Made by a program: the position numbers and the translations under genes | Assembly: GCF_008056315.1 (NCBI RefSeq) | Contig: NZ_VRKQ01000020.1 | Coordinates: forward strand, 1 to 55,319 | Length of the DNA stretch: 55,319 nt | Direction: 5' to 3' | DNA from: Seonamhaeicola maritimus | Lineage (GTDB): Bacteria; Bacteroidota; Bacteroidia; Flavobacteriales; Flavobacteriaceae | The notes under the pieces: model-generated | What the model saw: only the letters and a program-made list of their open reading frames with translations | Databases searched by the model: none | What the model was told of the DNA's origin: nothing | Shown here: piece after piece, positions 1 through 9,243 of the stretch | How positions within the stretch are numbered: position 1 is the first letter of the stretch | Layout of the letters: each line of letters opens with the position of its first letter

Positions 1-13
1 TAGCGATTGTAGA

Positions 14-83
14 GGCATCCTTTTTTGAGGTGCGAGAAAAAGATATAGCAAAAAGCCCCACACCAAAGTATGAGGGGAACGCC
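14..83 (+). ncRNA. Structured intergenic RNA-like element upstream of thrS
   Basis: The stretch folds on paper as an outer helix GGC (14-16) with GCC (81-83) enclosing two hairpins: CTTTTT/AAAAAG (about 20-42) and CCCC (56-59) with GGGG (74-77). I remember similar short elements, with a GATATAGC-like linker between two hairpins, from intergenic regions of Flavobacteria, possibly the Flavo-1 motif class, but I cannot confirm that name. It lies just upstream of the thrS promoter, so it may instead belong to the 3' end of whatever lies to the left. Function unknown. Confidence 0.4.
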
Positions 84-110
84 ATAAAAAAAATTATACC
101 TATATATATA

Positions 111-141
111 TTGTGTGGATTTGTTTATACTATTATCTTTG
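111..141 (+). promoter_or_regulatory. Bacteroidota-type promoter of thrS
   Basis: TTG at 111-113, then 20 nt, then TATCTTTG at 134-141, matching the TTG / TAnnTTTG consensus of Bacteroidota sigma-A promoters. Transcription would begin near 148, about 17 nt before the thrS ATG, leaving a very short leader. Confidence 0.7.
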
Positions 142-164
142 CACACTGATTTTAATTTGATTTG

Positions 165-2099
165 ATGATAGATATTACTTTACCAGATGGTAGTGTAAAA
201 ACGTTTGAGGAAAACGTTACACCAATGGATGTTGCTAAGAGTATTAGTGAAGGGTTAGCTAGAAATGTAATTTCGGCAAGTTTTAATGGTACAACAGTTG
301 AAACAGTAACTCCTTTAACCACAGATGGTGCATTGGTTTTATACACCTGGAGAAATGATGAGGGCAAAACTGCTTTTTGGCATTCTTCTGCGCACGTTTT
401 AGCACAAGCTATTGAGGAATTATATTCTGGTGTGAAACTTACTATTGGTCCTGCTATTGAAAATGGGTATTATTATGATGTTGATTTTGGTGAGCATGTA
501 GTATCTGAAAAAGATTTTAAGGCTATTGAAAACAAAATGTTGGAGATTGCACGTGGAAAGCATGAATTTAAAATGCGTTCTGCGAGTAAAGCTGAAGCTT
601 TAGAACTATATAAAGGTAATGAGTTTAAAACCGAGCTTATTGAAAATTTAGAGGATGGCACCATTACATTTTGTGATCATTCTACTTTTACAGATTTATG
701 TCGTGGTGGACACATTCCAAATACCGGTATTATTAAAGCTGTTAAAGTTTTAAGTGTTGCTGGAGCTTATTGGAGAGGTGATGAAAACAAACCTCAGTTA
801 ACACGAGTTTATGGTATTTCATTTCCTAAGCAAAAGGAACTAACCGAGTATTTACATTTATTGGAAGAGGCTAAAAAACGTGACCATAGAAAACTAGGTA
901 AAGAATTAGAGTTTTTTACTTTTTCTCAAAAAGTTGGCCAAGGCTTACCGTTATGGTTACCAAAAGGCACTGCCTTACGTGAGCGTTTAGAAAACTTTTT
1001 AAAAGCTGCCCAAAAGAAAGCTGGCTATGAAATGGTTGTTACTCCTCACATTGGGCAGAAAGAATTATATGTTACCTCTGGTCATTATGCTAAATATGGA
1101 GAGGATAGTTTTCAGCCAATACATACACCGAAGGAGGATGAAGAGTTCTTATTAAAGCCCATGAACTGCCCTCACCACTGTGAAATTTATAATAGTTCAC
1201 AATGGAGTTATAAAGATTTACCGAAACGTTATGCAGAATTTGGTACTGTATATAGGTATGAACAAAGTGGAGAATTACATGGTTTAACACGTGTTAGAGG
1301 TTTTACTCAAGATGATGCCCATTTGTTTTGTATGCCTGATCAGTTAGATGAAGAGTTTAAAAATGTTATTGATTTAGTGCTTTATGTTTTTGGTTCTTTA
1401 GGTTTTGAAAACTTTACTGCACAAGTTTCTGTAAGGGATCCAGAAAATCCAGACAAATATATAGGTGATGTTGAAAATTGGGAGAAAGCAGAACAAGCTA
1501 TTATTAATGCTGCTACTGATAAAGGATTAGATTTTATTATTGAAGAAGGCGAAGCTGCATTTTATGGTCCGAAGTTAGATTTTATGGTTAAGGATGCTTT
1601 AGGAAGGAAGTGGCAACTTGGAACTATTCAAGTAGATTACAATTTACCTGAGCGTTTTGAACTTACATATAAAGGTAGTGATAATGAGCTTCACCGCCCT
1701 GTTATGATACACAGAGCACCATTTGGAAGCATGGAGCGCTTTGTTGCTCTTTTACTAGAACACACCGGCGGAAATTTCCCTTTATGGCTTATGCCAAATC
1801 AAGCTATTATATTGTCTCTTAGCGAGAAATATGAAAAATATTCTGAAAAAGTTTTAAATTTGCTTGAAAATGACGAAATTCGCGCCCTTGTAGACCATAG
1901 AAACGAGACTATTGGGAAGAAAATTCGGGAAGCCGAAATGCAAAAATATCCTTATATGATCATTATTGGCGAGCAAGAAGAAAAAGAAGGTAAAATAACT
2001 GTGCGTAAGCATGGTGGAGAAAATTTGGGAATGATTTCTATTGAAGCATTCTCAGAAATAATAGAAACAGAAATAAGTAAAACGCTAAAAGCGTTTTAA
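165..2099 (+). CDS. thrS: Threonyl-tRNA synthetase
   Basis: Cytoplasmic class II aminoacyl-tRNA synthetase that charges tRNA-Thr. The 644-residue product has an N-terminal TGS domain (about 1-60), the second additional (editing) domain with HSSAH at residues 73-77, the class II catalytic core with MNCPHH (zinc Cys), DDAHLF (zinc His) and [11 protein letters not shown], and a C-terminal anticodon-binding domain. Length is normal for the family. The ATG at 165 is chosen over an in-frame TTG at 162: it sits 17 nt after the predicted transcription start, and the protein then begins [10 protein letters not shown], as is usual for ThrS. It heads the conserved thrS-infC-rpmI-rplT block. Confidence 0.97.
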   Translation: MIDITLPDGSVKTFEENVTPMDVAKSISEGLARNVISASFNGTTVETVTPLTTDGALVLYTWRNDEGKTAFWHSSAHVLAQAIEELYSGVKLTIGPAIENGYYYDVDFGEHVVSEKDFKAIENKMLEIARGKHEFKMRSASKAEALELYKGNEFKTELIENLEDGTITFCDHSTFTDLCRGGHIPNTGIIKAVKVLSVAGAYWRGDENKPQLTRVYGISFPKQKELTEYLHLLEEAKKRDHRKLGKELEFFTFSQKVGQGLPLWLPKGTALRERLENFLKAAQKKAGYEMVVTPHIGQKELYVTSGHYAKYGEDSFQPIHTPKEDEEFLLKPMNCPHHCEIYNSSQWSYKDLPKRYAEFGTVYRYEQSGELHGLTRVRGFTQDDAHLFCMPDQLDEEFKNVIDLVLYVFGSLGFENFTAQVSVRDPENPDKYIGDVENWEKAEQAIINAATDKGLDFIIEEGEAAFYGPKLDFMVKDALGRKWQLGTIQVDYNLPERFELTYKGSDNELHRPVMIHRAPFGSMERFVALLLEHTGGNFPLWLMPNQAIILSLSEKYEKYSEKVLNLLENDEIRALVDHRNETIGKKIREAEMQKYPYMIIIGEQEEKEGKITVRKHGGENLGMISIEAFSEIIETEISKTLKAF

Positions 2100-2124
2100 A
2101 AGTTTAACTTAAAATAGATAAGCC

Positions 2125-2685
2125 ATAGCAATTAGAAGAAGAAGACAGCCCCAAAGAAGGGTGATTCAAGAAGACAAACACAAGATTAACTCTAAAATCA
2201 CAGCGCAAAAATTGCGTCTTGTGGGAGATAATGTAGAAATTGGTATTTATACCAAAGGTGATGCCATGAGGATAGCCAATGACCAAGGTTTAGACCTGGT
2301 TGAAATATCTCCAAAAGCAGATCCGCCTGTTTGTAAAGTTATGGATTACAAAAAGTTTCTTTATGAACAAAAGAAACGAGATAAGGCTTTAAAAGCTAAA
2401 GCAAGTAAAGTTGTTGTTAAAGAGATTCGTTTTGGACCACAAACCGATGATCATGATTACAACTTTAAAAAGAAACATGCTGAAAAGTTCTTAAAAGAAG
2501 GCGCAAAACTTAAAGCTTTTGTGTTTTTTAAAGGGCGTTCCATCATATTTAAAGAGCAAGGTCAGATATTATTATTGCGCCTAGCACAAGATTTAGAAGA
2601 ATTTGGTAAAGTAGAACAAATGCCAAAACTTGAAGGAAAGCGTATGACCATGTTCATTGCTCCCTCTAAAAAAGATAAAAAATAG
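2125..2685 (+). CDS. infC: Translation initiation factor IF-3, probable AUA start
   Basis: IF-3 binds the 30S subunit and proofreads start-codon selection. The core is clear: [34 protein letters not shown] and a C-terminal domain with [14 protein letters not shown]. The first canonical start in frame is GTG at 2161, but the frame is open upstream and encodes the basic stretch [11 protein letters not shown], typical of flavobacterial IF-3 N-termini. This requires initiation at ATA (2125) or ATT (2131). A stop at 2119 limits any further extension. Non-AUG starts are a known feature of infC (AUU in E. coli), where IF-3 discriminates against its own message. Length from ATA is 186 residues. Confidence 0.9.
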   Translation: MAIRRRRQPQRRVIQEDKHKINSKITAQKLRLVGDNVEIGIYTKGDAMRIANDQGLDLVEISPKADPPVCKVMDYKKFLYEQKKRDKALKAKASKVVVKEIRFGPQTDDHDYNFKKKHAEKFLKEGAKLKAFVFFKGRSIIFKEQGQILLLRLAQDLEEFGKVEQMPKLEGKRMTMFIAPSKKDKK

Positions 2686-2778
2686 GGCTACATCAAGTAG
2701 TGTTTATTAAAAAATAAGATGCTGAAATAATATTCAGCACAAGGTAATTAAGTGAGATAATTAAAACTAGGAGAAGAA

Positions 2779-2976
2779 ATGCCTAAAATGAAAACAAAAT
2801 CTAGTGCCAAGAAACGTTTTAAGTTAACGGGTACTGGTAAAATTAAAAGAAAGCACGCTTTTAAGAGTCATATATTGACAAAAAAATCTAAAAAGCGTAA
2901 GCTTGCGTTAACCCATGACACATTAGTGCATAAGGCTGACGAGGACAATGTTAAAACCATGTTACGTTTAAAGTAA
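2779..2976 (+). CDS. rpmI: 50S ribosomal protein bL35
   Basis: A 65-residue very basic protein starting [20 protein letters not shown], the classic bL35 N-terminus, with [15 protein letters not shown] in the middle. It is a component of the large ribosomal subunit. It lies 93 bp after infC and 99 bp before rplT in the usual order. No unusual features. Confidence 0.97.
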   Translation: MPKMKTKSSAKKRFKLTGTGKIKRKHAFKSHILTKKSKKRKLALTHDTLVHKADEDNVKTMLRLK

Positions 2977-3075
2977 CCACTGTTTTAACCGGTTAAATAA
3001 ATTATAAACCCTGGAGTTAGGCTCAGTTAAAGTGTCAATTATTTTTGATCGCCTACTACAAAAACAATTAAAATT

Positions 3076-3420
3076 ATGCCAAGATCAGTAAATTCTGTAG
3101 CTAAAAGAGCTAGAAGAAAAAAGATTATTAAACAAGCAAAAGGTTACTTTGGAAGACGTAAAAACGTTTGGACAGTAGCGAAAAATGCGGTTGAAAGAGC
3201 GATGCAATACTCGTACAGAGACCGAAGAAATAAAAAGAGAACATTCCGCGCTTTATGGATTACTCGTATTAATGCAGGTGCCAGAGAACACGGATTGTCT
3301 TATTCTCAATTTATGGGGAAATTAAAAGCTAATAACATTGAATTGAACAGAAAAGTTCTTGCAGATTTAGCCATGAATAACCCTGAAGCTTTTAAAGCAG
3401 TAATTGATAAAGTAAAATAA
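3076..3420 (+). CDS. rplT: 50S ribosomal protein bL20
   Basis: A 114-residue basic protein with the bL20 signature: [20 protein letters not shown], then [20 protein letters not shown] and a C-terminal [17 protein letters not shown]. It binds 23S rRNA early in 50S assembly. It is the last gene of the IF-3 operon and is followed 40 bp later by a strong intrinsic terminator, which marks the operon end. Confidence 0.97.
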   Translation: MPRSVNSVAKRARRKKIIKQAKGYFGRRKNVWTVAKNAVERAMQYSYRDRRNKKRTFRALWITRINAGAREHGLSYSQFMGKLKANNIELNRKVLADLAMNNPEAFKAVIDKVK

Positions 3421-3460
3421 GGCGCTTAGCCTATTGTAAAACATATTTCTCACTTAATAA

Positions 3461-3490
3461 AAATCCGATTCGAAAGAGTCGGATTTTTTT
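3461..3490 (+). terminator. Intrinsic terminator of the thrS-rplT block
   Basis: Arms AAATCCGATTC (3461-3471) and GAGTCGGATTT (3476-3486) close a GAAA tetraloop, with one G-U pair, followed by a T tract. It is well placed 40 bp after the rplT stop. Confidence 0.88.
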
Positions 3491-3562
3491 ATGTTCTATT
3501 TTAAAATAACTATCCTGTAAATATTTAGTACCTTTCTTTACCAATTTTCAAATTAATCTGCC

Positions 3563-6500
3563 ATGTCTAAAATTAAACCCTTTTTGTTTCTCATTCTATT
3601 TGCTACTCTGTGCGTTCAAGCCCAAAAGGATGAAAAGGAAAAAAATAAATGGGATGTTTCTAATCCAGAGGGTGAATGGCATTTCAAAGACTTGAAACTC
3701 TCAACCAATGAAGGTACTTGGATGAACTTAGATGTTAGTCCAGATGGAACTAAAATAGCATTCGATCTATTGGGAGACATATACATTATGCCTATTGAAG
3801 GAGGTCAAGCTACAATATTAAGAGAAGGGCTCCCTTTTGAAGTACAACCCCGCTTTAGTCCCGACGGCTCAAAAATTTCCTTTACAAGTGATGCTGGTGG
3901 CGGGGACAATATTTGGACAATGAATATTGATGGAACTGATGCCAAACAAATAACTAAAGAATCTTTTAGGTTACTTAATAATGCTATTTGGACGTATGAC
4001 AGCAAATATCTTATTGCTAGAAAACATTTTACTTCCGAGCGTTCTGCTGGAGCCGGAGAATTATGGATGTATCATATTACTGGGGGTGTCGGCTTGCAAC
4101 TAACCAAACGTAAAAATGATCAACAGGATGTTAATGAACCTTCGTTATCACCAGATGGAAAGTATTTGTATTATAGTGAAGATGTTTATCCTGGCGGCTT
4201 TTTTCAATACAATAAAGACCCAAATAATCAAATCTATGTTGTTAATCGTTATGAATTTAAAACTGGTGCAACAGAAAGAATTATTGGTGGTTCTGGTGGT
4301 GCTGCCAGACCGCAAGTTTCAAGAGATGGCAAAAAAATAGCCTTTGTTAAACGTGTGAGAACAAAATCTGTTCTTTATATTCATGATTTAGGAACAGGCG
4401 AAGAATGGCCAATTTACGATGCATTAGATAAAGACCAGCAAGAAGCTTGGGCTATTTTTGGAGTTTATCCCAATTATAGTTGGATGCCTAATGACGAAGA
4501 ACTTGTGTTTTGGTCTGGAGGAAAAATTAAAAAAATTAACATCCAGACTTTAAAAGTTACCAATATTCATTTTCAAGTTGATACTACGATTAAAATTGCT
4601 CAAGCTTTAGAATTTGAGACACCAGTTGCACCAGATAATTTTACAGCCAAAATGATTCGTAATACGGCTACTTCACCTGATGGAAAAACTATAGCTTTTA
4701 GTGCTTTGGGACATCTTTGGCTAAAAAAATTACCCAACGGAACACCAAAAAGGTTAACAAATTCTTCAGATTTTGAGTTTGAGCCTGCATTTTCTCCCGA
4801 TGGAAAAAATATAGTGTATGTGAGTTGGAATGATGAAAGCTTAGGTAACATTTTCAAAATAGATGTTAATGGAGGCATTCGAACCCAGCTTAATAAATCT
4901 AAAGGTATTTTTAGAACCCCTACTTACTCAAATGATGGCAGCAAAATAACCTATCAAAAAGAATCAGGAAATAGTGATCAAGGTTATTCGCACTCAAAAA
5001 AGACTGGTATTTATATAATGGATTCTAATGGAAGCAACAACAAGTTTATAACTAATCAAGGAGCTTATCCTGTTTTTAATATTGAAGGAAATAAAATCAT
5101 TTACCAAACAGGAGGAGTGTTCTTTGGAAATTTAACCAAAATGCTAAAGAGCGTTGATTTTAACGGTAAGGATGAAAAAACCATAGTCTCTATGAAATAT
5201 GCCAATCGGCTAGTTATAAGTCCAGATAATCAATGGATTGCTTTTTCAAACTTACATAGAGCATATATAGCACCTCTGCCAAAATCTGGTAAAACTGTGA
5301 CTTTCGATTTAAAAAAAGGAGCGAAAAAATTTGTTCCCATAACCCAAGTTACAAAAGACGCCGGTATAAGCATTCATTGGTCTAAAGATAGTGATAAAGT
5401 TCATTGGACCATAGGTGATGAATATTTTACAAACACCTTATCTCAACGATTTACATTTCTTGAAGATTCGCCAGATAGTATTCCCCCAATAGCTGAAAAA
5501 GGAACTAAAATAAATTTATTAGTTAAAACAGACAAACCTAAGGGTAATATAGCTTTCACTGGTGCCACCATTATAACTATGGATGGTGAAAAAGTCATAA
5601 AAAATGGTACTATAGTGATATCTAGTAATAAAATTAAAGCTATTGGAACTTCAGAAATAGAAATTCCTAAAGATGCAAAAATATTTGATGTTAAAGGAAA
5701 GACCATCATGCCTGGAATAGTTGATGTACATGCCCATGTTGCATATTTTAGATCGGGAATTACAACTCAAAAGCATTGGCAGTTATTTGCTAATTTAGCT
5801 TTTGGTGTTACAACTTCGCATGATCCATCTGCAAATACCGAATCTGTATTTACCTTATCAGAACTTATAAAAAATGGAACTATGGTGGGACCACGCCTCT
5901 ACTCTACTGGCGCTATCCTATATGGTGCTGATGGGGACTTCAAAGCCATAATTAATAGTTTAGATGATGCTCGTTCTGCTGTTAGACGGACTAAAGCATT
6001 TGGAGCTCTATCTGTTAAAAGCTACAACCAACCAAGACGTAATCAACGCCAACAAGTTATTCAAGCTGCTAGAGAAGAGGGTGTTTTTGTTGTTCCTGAA
6101 GGTGGCTCACATTTCTATCATAACATGACAATGATAATGGACGGCCATACTGGCATTGAACATAATATTCCTGTAACAAAAGTATATAAAGATGTGCTTA
6201 AATTATGGGGAACAAGCGAAACAGGATACACCCCAACACTCATTGTTAATTATGGCGGAGTAAATGGTGAGTTTTATTTTTACGAAAATGATAATGTTTG
6301 GGAAAACGAAAAATTGTTGAAATACACACCTCGAAGTATTATCGATTCACGTTCAAGGTATCGCATAAAAGTACCTCAAGAAGAATATGAAAATGGACAT
6401 ATTTTGGTTTCTAAAACTTGTAAGGCTCTAGCTGATGCTGGCGTAAAGGTTAATCTAGGGGCACATGGCCAACTACAAGGTTTAGGTGCGCATTGGGAGT

Positions 6501-6850
6501 TGTGGATGCTACGCCAAGGAGGAATGACCAATATGGAAGCCCTAAGAGCAGCTACCATAAATGGAGCTGAATATATTGGAGCGAGTAATGATATTGGATC
6601 TTTAGAGGTAGGTAAACTTGCTGATTTAATAGTATTAGATAAAAACCCTTTAGAAAATATTAGAAATACTGAAAATGTGATTTACACCATGGTAAATGGA
6701 AGGTTATATGACACTGAAACTATGAATGAGATTGGGAACGAAACTAAAATCCGAACGAAATTCTATTGGGAAAACAACAAGTACAACACTTCTTTTCCAT
6801 GGCACGAGAATACATTAAACTATGGGCATTGTAGTTGTGGAGCACATTAA
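3563..6850 (+). CDS. Exported TolB-like propeller / amidohydrolase fusion protein
   Basis: A 1095-residue protein with an N-terminal signal peptide (residues 1-20, cleavage after QA). The first ~640 residues carry repeated PD40/TolB-type propeller blades (for example LSPDGKYLYY, FSPDGKNIVYVSW). Residues ~665-1065 form an amidohydrolase domain with the metal-binding VDVHAHV motif and a C-terminal GSLEVGKLADLIVLDKNP that is typical of the superfamily. The substrate is unknown; relatives are often labelled imidazolonepropionase-like. The long two-domain layout is common in Bacteroidota, so I regard it as an intact gene and not an artificial fusion. It is monocistronic between a terminator and a convergent gene. 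Confidence 0.85.
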   Translation: MSKIKPFLFLILFATLCVQAQKDEKEKNKWDVSNPEGEWHFKDLKLSTNEGTWMNLDVSPDGTKIAFDLLGDIYIMPIEGGQATILREGLPFEVQPRFSPDGSKISFTSDAGGGDNIWTMNIDGTDAKQITKESFRLLNNAIWTYDSKYLIARKHFTSERSAGAGELWMYHITGGVGLQLTKRKNDQQDVNEPSLSPDGKYLYYSEDVYPGGFFQYNKDPNNQIYVVNRYEFKTGATERIIGGSGGAARPQVSRDGKKIAFVKRVRTKSVLYIHDLGTGEEWPIYDALDKDQQEAWAIFGVYPNYSWMPNDEELVFWSGGKIKKINIQTLKVTNIHFQVDTTIKIAQALEFETPVAPDNFTAKMIRNTATSPDGKTIAFSALGHLWLKKLPNGTPKRLTNSSDFEFEPAFSPDGKNIVYVSWNDESLGNIFKIDVNGGIRTQLNKSKGIFRTPTYSNDGSKITYQKESGNSDQGYSHSKKTGIYIMDSNGSNNKFITNQGAYPVFNIEGNKIIYQTGGVFFGNLTKMLKSVDFNGKDEKTIVSMKYANRLVISPDNQWIAFSNLHRAYIAPLPKSGKTVTFDLKKGAKKFVPITQVTKDAGISIHWSKDSDKVHWTIGDEYFTNTLSQRFTFLEDSPDSIPPIAEKGTKINLLVKTDKPKGNIAFTGATIITMDGEKVIKNGTIVISSNKIKAIGTSEIEIPKDAKIFDVKGKTIMPGIVDVHAHVAYFRSGITTQKHWQLFANLAFGVTTSHDPSANTESVFTLSELIKNGTMVGPRLYSTGAILYGADGDFKAIINSLDDARSAVRRTKAFGALSVKSYNQPRRNQRQQVIQAAREEGVFVVPEGGSHFYHNMTMIMDGHTGIEHNIPVTKVYKDVLKLWGTSETGYTPTLIVNYGGVNGEFYFYENDNVWENEKLLKYTPRSIIDSRSRYRIKVPQEEYENGHILVSKTCKALADAGVKVNLGAHGQLQGLGAHWELWMLRQGGMTNMEALRAATINGAEYIGASNDIGSLEVGKLADLIVLDKNPLENIRNTENVIYTMVNGRLYDTETMNEIGNETKIRTKFYWENNKYNTSFPWHENTLNYGHCSCGAH

Positions 6851-6863
6851 TAACAAACAATAT

Positions 6864-7286
6864 CTATGTTCCAAAAGCAGTTATAACTAAAGCTCTTGAA
6901 CCACCATAATCTCTATGTTCGCATAAGTAAATTCCTTGCCAAATTCCTAAATTTGGCTTCCCTTTTGTAATTGGTATTTGTACTGAGGTTCCCAACAAAG
7001 ACGCTTTAATATGAGCAGGCATATCATCTGGTCCTTCATAAGTATGTTTATAATAAGGTGCATTTTCTGGAACCATTTTATTAAAATGACTTTCAAAATC
7101 TGTTCTTACAGTATAATCAGCATTTTCATTTATAGTTAAGCTTGCAGAAGTATGCTTTATAAATACCTGCAACTGCCCTACATTTATTTCCCTAATTTGA
7201 GGTATAGCATTTAATATTTCATCTGTAATTAAATGAAAGCCCCTAGGATAAGGTTTCAGTTTTATTTGCTCTTGAAGAAATTTCAT
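6864..7286 (-). CDS. YjbQ/UPF0047 family protein
   Basis: A 140-residue protein of the secondary thiamine-phosphate synthase-like YjbQ family, with conserved HTSASLTINENAD and the C-terminal WQGIYLCEHRD block. Biochemical role uncertain; E. coli YjbQ has weak thiamine phosphate synthase activity. The start is set at the ATG whose first base is 7286, giving MKFLQEQIKLKPYPRGFH as in relatives. The longer frame would begin at a TTG inside the -7 promoter box at 7305-7312 and is not credible. It converges with the amidohydrolase gene, 13 bp apart. Confidence 0.88.
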   Translation of the reverse strand: MKFLQEQIKLKPYPRGFHLITDEILNAIPQIREINVGQLQVFIKHTSASLTINENADYTVRTDFESHFNKMVPENAPYYKHTYEGPDDMPAHIKASLLGTSVQIPITKGKPNLGIWQGIYLCEHRDYGGSRALVITAFGT

Positions 7287-7304
7287 GGTAATTTTATTAT
7301 CAAT

Positions 7305-7312
7305 CAAATATA
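7305..7312 (-). promoter_or_regulatory. -7 promoter element of the YjbQ gene
   Basis: On the minus strand this reads TATATTTG, a match to the Bacteroidota TAnnTTTG box, about 19 nt before the chosen ATG. A good -33 TTG is not evident. Confidence 0.5.
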
Positions 7313-7373
7313 TACTTTAAAATCATTTTTTGTTAAAGGCTAAACTATTTTAAAAGTTCACGCAACCTTTACA

Positions 7374-7381
7374 TAACTTTG
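7374..7381 (+). promoter_or_regulatory. -7 promoter element of the lipoprotein gene
   Basis: TAACTTTG matches the TAnnTTTG box, 29 nt before the ATG at 7411. The -33 region is weak. Confidence 0.5.
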
Positions 7382-7410
7382 TAATCTTATAACAATAAAA
7401 ACAAAATGCT

Positions 7411-7863
7411 ATGAAAACAAAAATTTTAATACTTGTTACCGTTTTTTTGACTATAACAAGTTGTAGTCTATCTAACGATACTAATGAAGGACCTGTTGAA
7501 GTTACCCTAATCCATTGGAACCTAATCAACGTTACTGGTGGTATTGCGGGTGTTGATAATGATTTTGAAGTTGGAGATATAGTTTGGAATGCAGATGAAT
7601 TTAATAGTGTCCTAGCTGTTAATAACTCTAATACTGATAATACTATTGAGGATGGACTAGCATCAGGATCTTATGACTTTGTTCTTTTTGAAGCTAGTGG
7701 TGATATTTTTACTGTAATTGACGGCAATGAATTTGGAAAAATCTATATCTCTGAAACAGATAACACCTTATTAATAATTGATCAGAATGAATTGTCATTC
7801 GGACCACAAGCAGATGGTTTTATTTATACTTTCAAAATAACTACCTCAACAATAGAGATCTAA
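7411..7863 (+). CDS. Small lipoprotein of unknown function
   Basis: A 150-residue protein with a lipoprotein signal peptide ending in the lipobox TSC (MKTKILILVTVFLTITSC). The acidic, beta-rich remainder resembles the short lipocalin-like or DUF-type lipoproteins common in Flavobacteriaceae, but I do not recognise a named family. It stands alone, has its own TAnnTTTG box, and its stop lies 5 bp from the end of the convergent gene. Confidence 0.75.
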   Translation: MKTKILILVTVFLTITSCSLSNDTNEGPVEVTLIHWNLINVTGGIAGVDNDFEVGDIVWNADEFNSVLAVNNSNTDNTIEDGLASGSYDFVLFEASGDIFTVIDGNEFGKIYISETDNTLLIIDQNELSFGPQADGFIYTFKITTSTIEI

Positions 7864-7868
7864 ACTAG

Positions 7869-9128
7869 TTAGGTTTTCTGTTTCTTTTTTTTAGCAGCAG
7901 GAAATAACACATTGTTTAAAATAAGTCTATATCCTGGAGATGTTGGATGTAAATCTAATTCGGTTTTAGCATCTCCTACTCTATGTTGGTAATCTTCAGG
8001 GTCATGCCCTCCATAAAAGGTGAAAAAGCCTTTGCCTTTTATACCATGAATGTATTTGGCTTCTCCGTTAAATTTAGTTTCCCCCATAATTAATACATTC
8101 GATTTTATTTCATCTCTAGTAAAAGAGGTAGTTTGTCCCATAAAGCCCTTTACTAAAGCTGTATGGTTCTGACAAAGCATGGTGGGAATGGGATCCCATT
8201 TAGCAGAAAACTCCATTAATGAAAAATAATCTGTTGTTCTAGAAACACTTCGCTTTCTGGTCATATCAATAGAAGAAAACTCATAAATAAGTGGACTTCT
8301 TTCTAAAGTATAATCTTTAAAAGCAAAAGTTTTCCTATAATCTATCTTATTCTGGTATCCTGCTTCACTCCCATCTCCATCAAACATTGGTTCACAAATA
8401 TCAATACCCTCTGCTGATAGTGCAATATCAAAACTATCGGTGGCACTGCACATAGCAAACATAAAACCGCCACCAACTACATAATCTCTAATCTTTAAAG
8501 CAACACTTAGCTTTTCCTGAGAAACCTTATTATAACCCAACTTTGACGCCAAGGATTCTGCTGATTTCTTTTCATTTATGTACCAAGACGCCGCTCTATA
8601 GGCACCGTAAAATTTCCCGTACTGTCCGGTAAAATCTTCATGATGCAGATGCAACCAATCATATAACAACAAATTATCGTTTAACACCTCTTCATCATAG
8701 ACTGTTTCATAAGGAATTTCAGCATATTGCAAAACCATAGTTACCGCATCATCCCACGGTAGTTTTCCTCTTGGAGTATAAACTGCAATTTTGGGTGCTT
8801 TTTCTAAAACCACAGCCTCCATATTCTTACTCGGGCTACTTATTTCTTCTAGAATAACTTCGGCCATAGCATTTGAAATTATTTCGAAGGAGACACCTCT
8901 TATTTGACATTCTCTTTGAATATCTTCGGTATCCGGTAATAAAAAAGAACCACCTCTGTAATTAAGCAACCACTTAACTTTAAGTTCTTTATTTAAAGTC
9001 CAATAGGTAATTCCGTAAGCTTTCAGATGATTTTTTTGACTTTCAACATCCATTGGAATAAGTATATAGGAAGCAAAAGAATTTACTGTAACGAATAGAA
9101 ATACTATAACTAAGAATATCTTTTTCAA
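7869..9128 (-). CDS. Conserved exported Bacteroidota protein, gatase-like (often mislabelled asparagine synthetase B)
   Basis: A 419-residue protein with a signal peptide (residues 1-19). It shows LHLHHEDFTGQYGKFYGAYR, then GGGFMFAMCSATDSFDIALS, where the Cys sits like a glutamine-amidotransferase-type nucleophile elbow, and a C-terminal GKGFFTFYGGHDPEDYQHRV. I recall relatives in databases named asparagine synthetase B, but none of the AsnB hallmarks (N-terminal Cys2 nucleophile, PP-loop SGGxDS) is present and the protein is exported. The true reaction is unknown. It follows dnaB on the same strand after 115 bp. Confidence 0.7.
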   Translation of the reverse strand: MKKIFLVIVFLFVTVNSFASYILIPMDVESQKNHLKAYGITYWTLNKELKVKWLLNYRGGSFLLPDTEDIQRECQIRGVSFEIISNAMAEVILEEISSPSKNMEAVVLEKAPKIAVYTPRGKLPWDDAVTMVLQYAEIPYETVYDEEVLNDNLLLYDWLHLHHEDFTGQYGKFYGAYRAASWYINEKKSAESLASKLGYNKVSQEKLSVALKIRDYVVGGGFMFAMCSATDSFDIALSAEGIDICEPMFDGDGSEAGYQNKIDYRKTFAFKDYTLERSPLIYEFSSIDMTRKRSVSRTTDYFSLMEFSAKWDPIPTMLCQNHTALVKGFMGQTTSFTRDEIKSNVLIMGETKFNGEAKYIHGIKGKGFFTFYGGHDPEDYQHRVGDAKTELDLHPTSPGYRLILNNVLFPAAKKKKQKT

Positions 9129-9150
9129 AATTGAGGCTAACCTTTATAAG

Positions 9151-9171
9151 ATTTCTCGCTTTACGAGAAAT
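9151..9171. repeat. Perfect palindrome between dnaB and the exported protein gene
   Basis: ATTTCTCG (9151-9158), loop CTTTA, CGAGAAAT (9164-9171). There is no adjacent T tract on either strand, so it is not a standard terminator. It could be an RNA-processing or weak termination hairpin after dnaB. Confidence 0.45.
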
Positions 9172-9243
9172 GACCATTATTTATGAAACGAAAGATACTT
9201 AAAATTTACTCGACTAAAAATGCCTTTAACAGAAGATTAAAGA

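Noticed and set aside
2161-2163. GTG 2161 as the infC start
   Set aside because: The upstream in-frame codons encode a typical basic IF-3 N-terminus; truncating there would remove it.
7869-9128. Calling this gene asnB
   Set aside because: No N-terminal Cys2 glutaminase or PP-loop motif, and it has a signal peptide.
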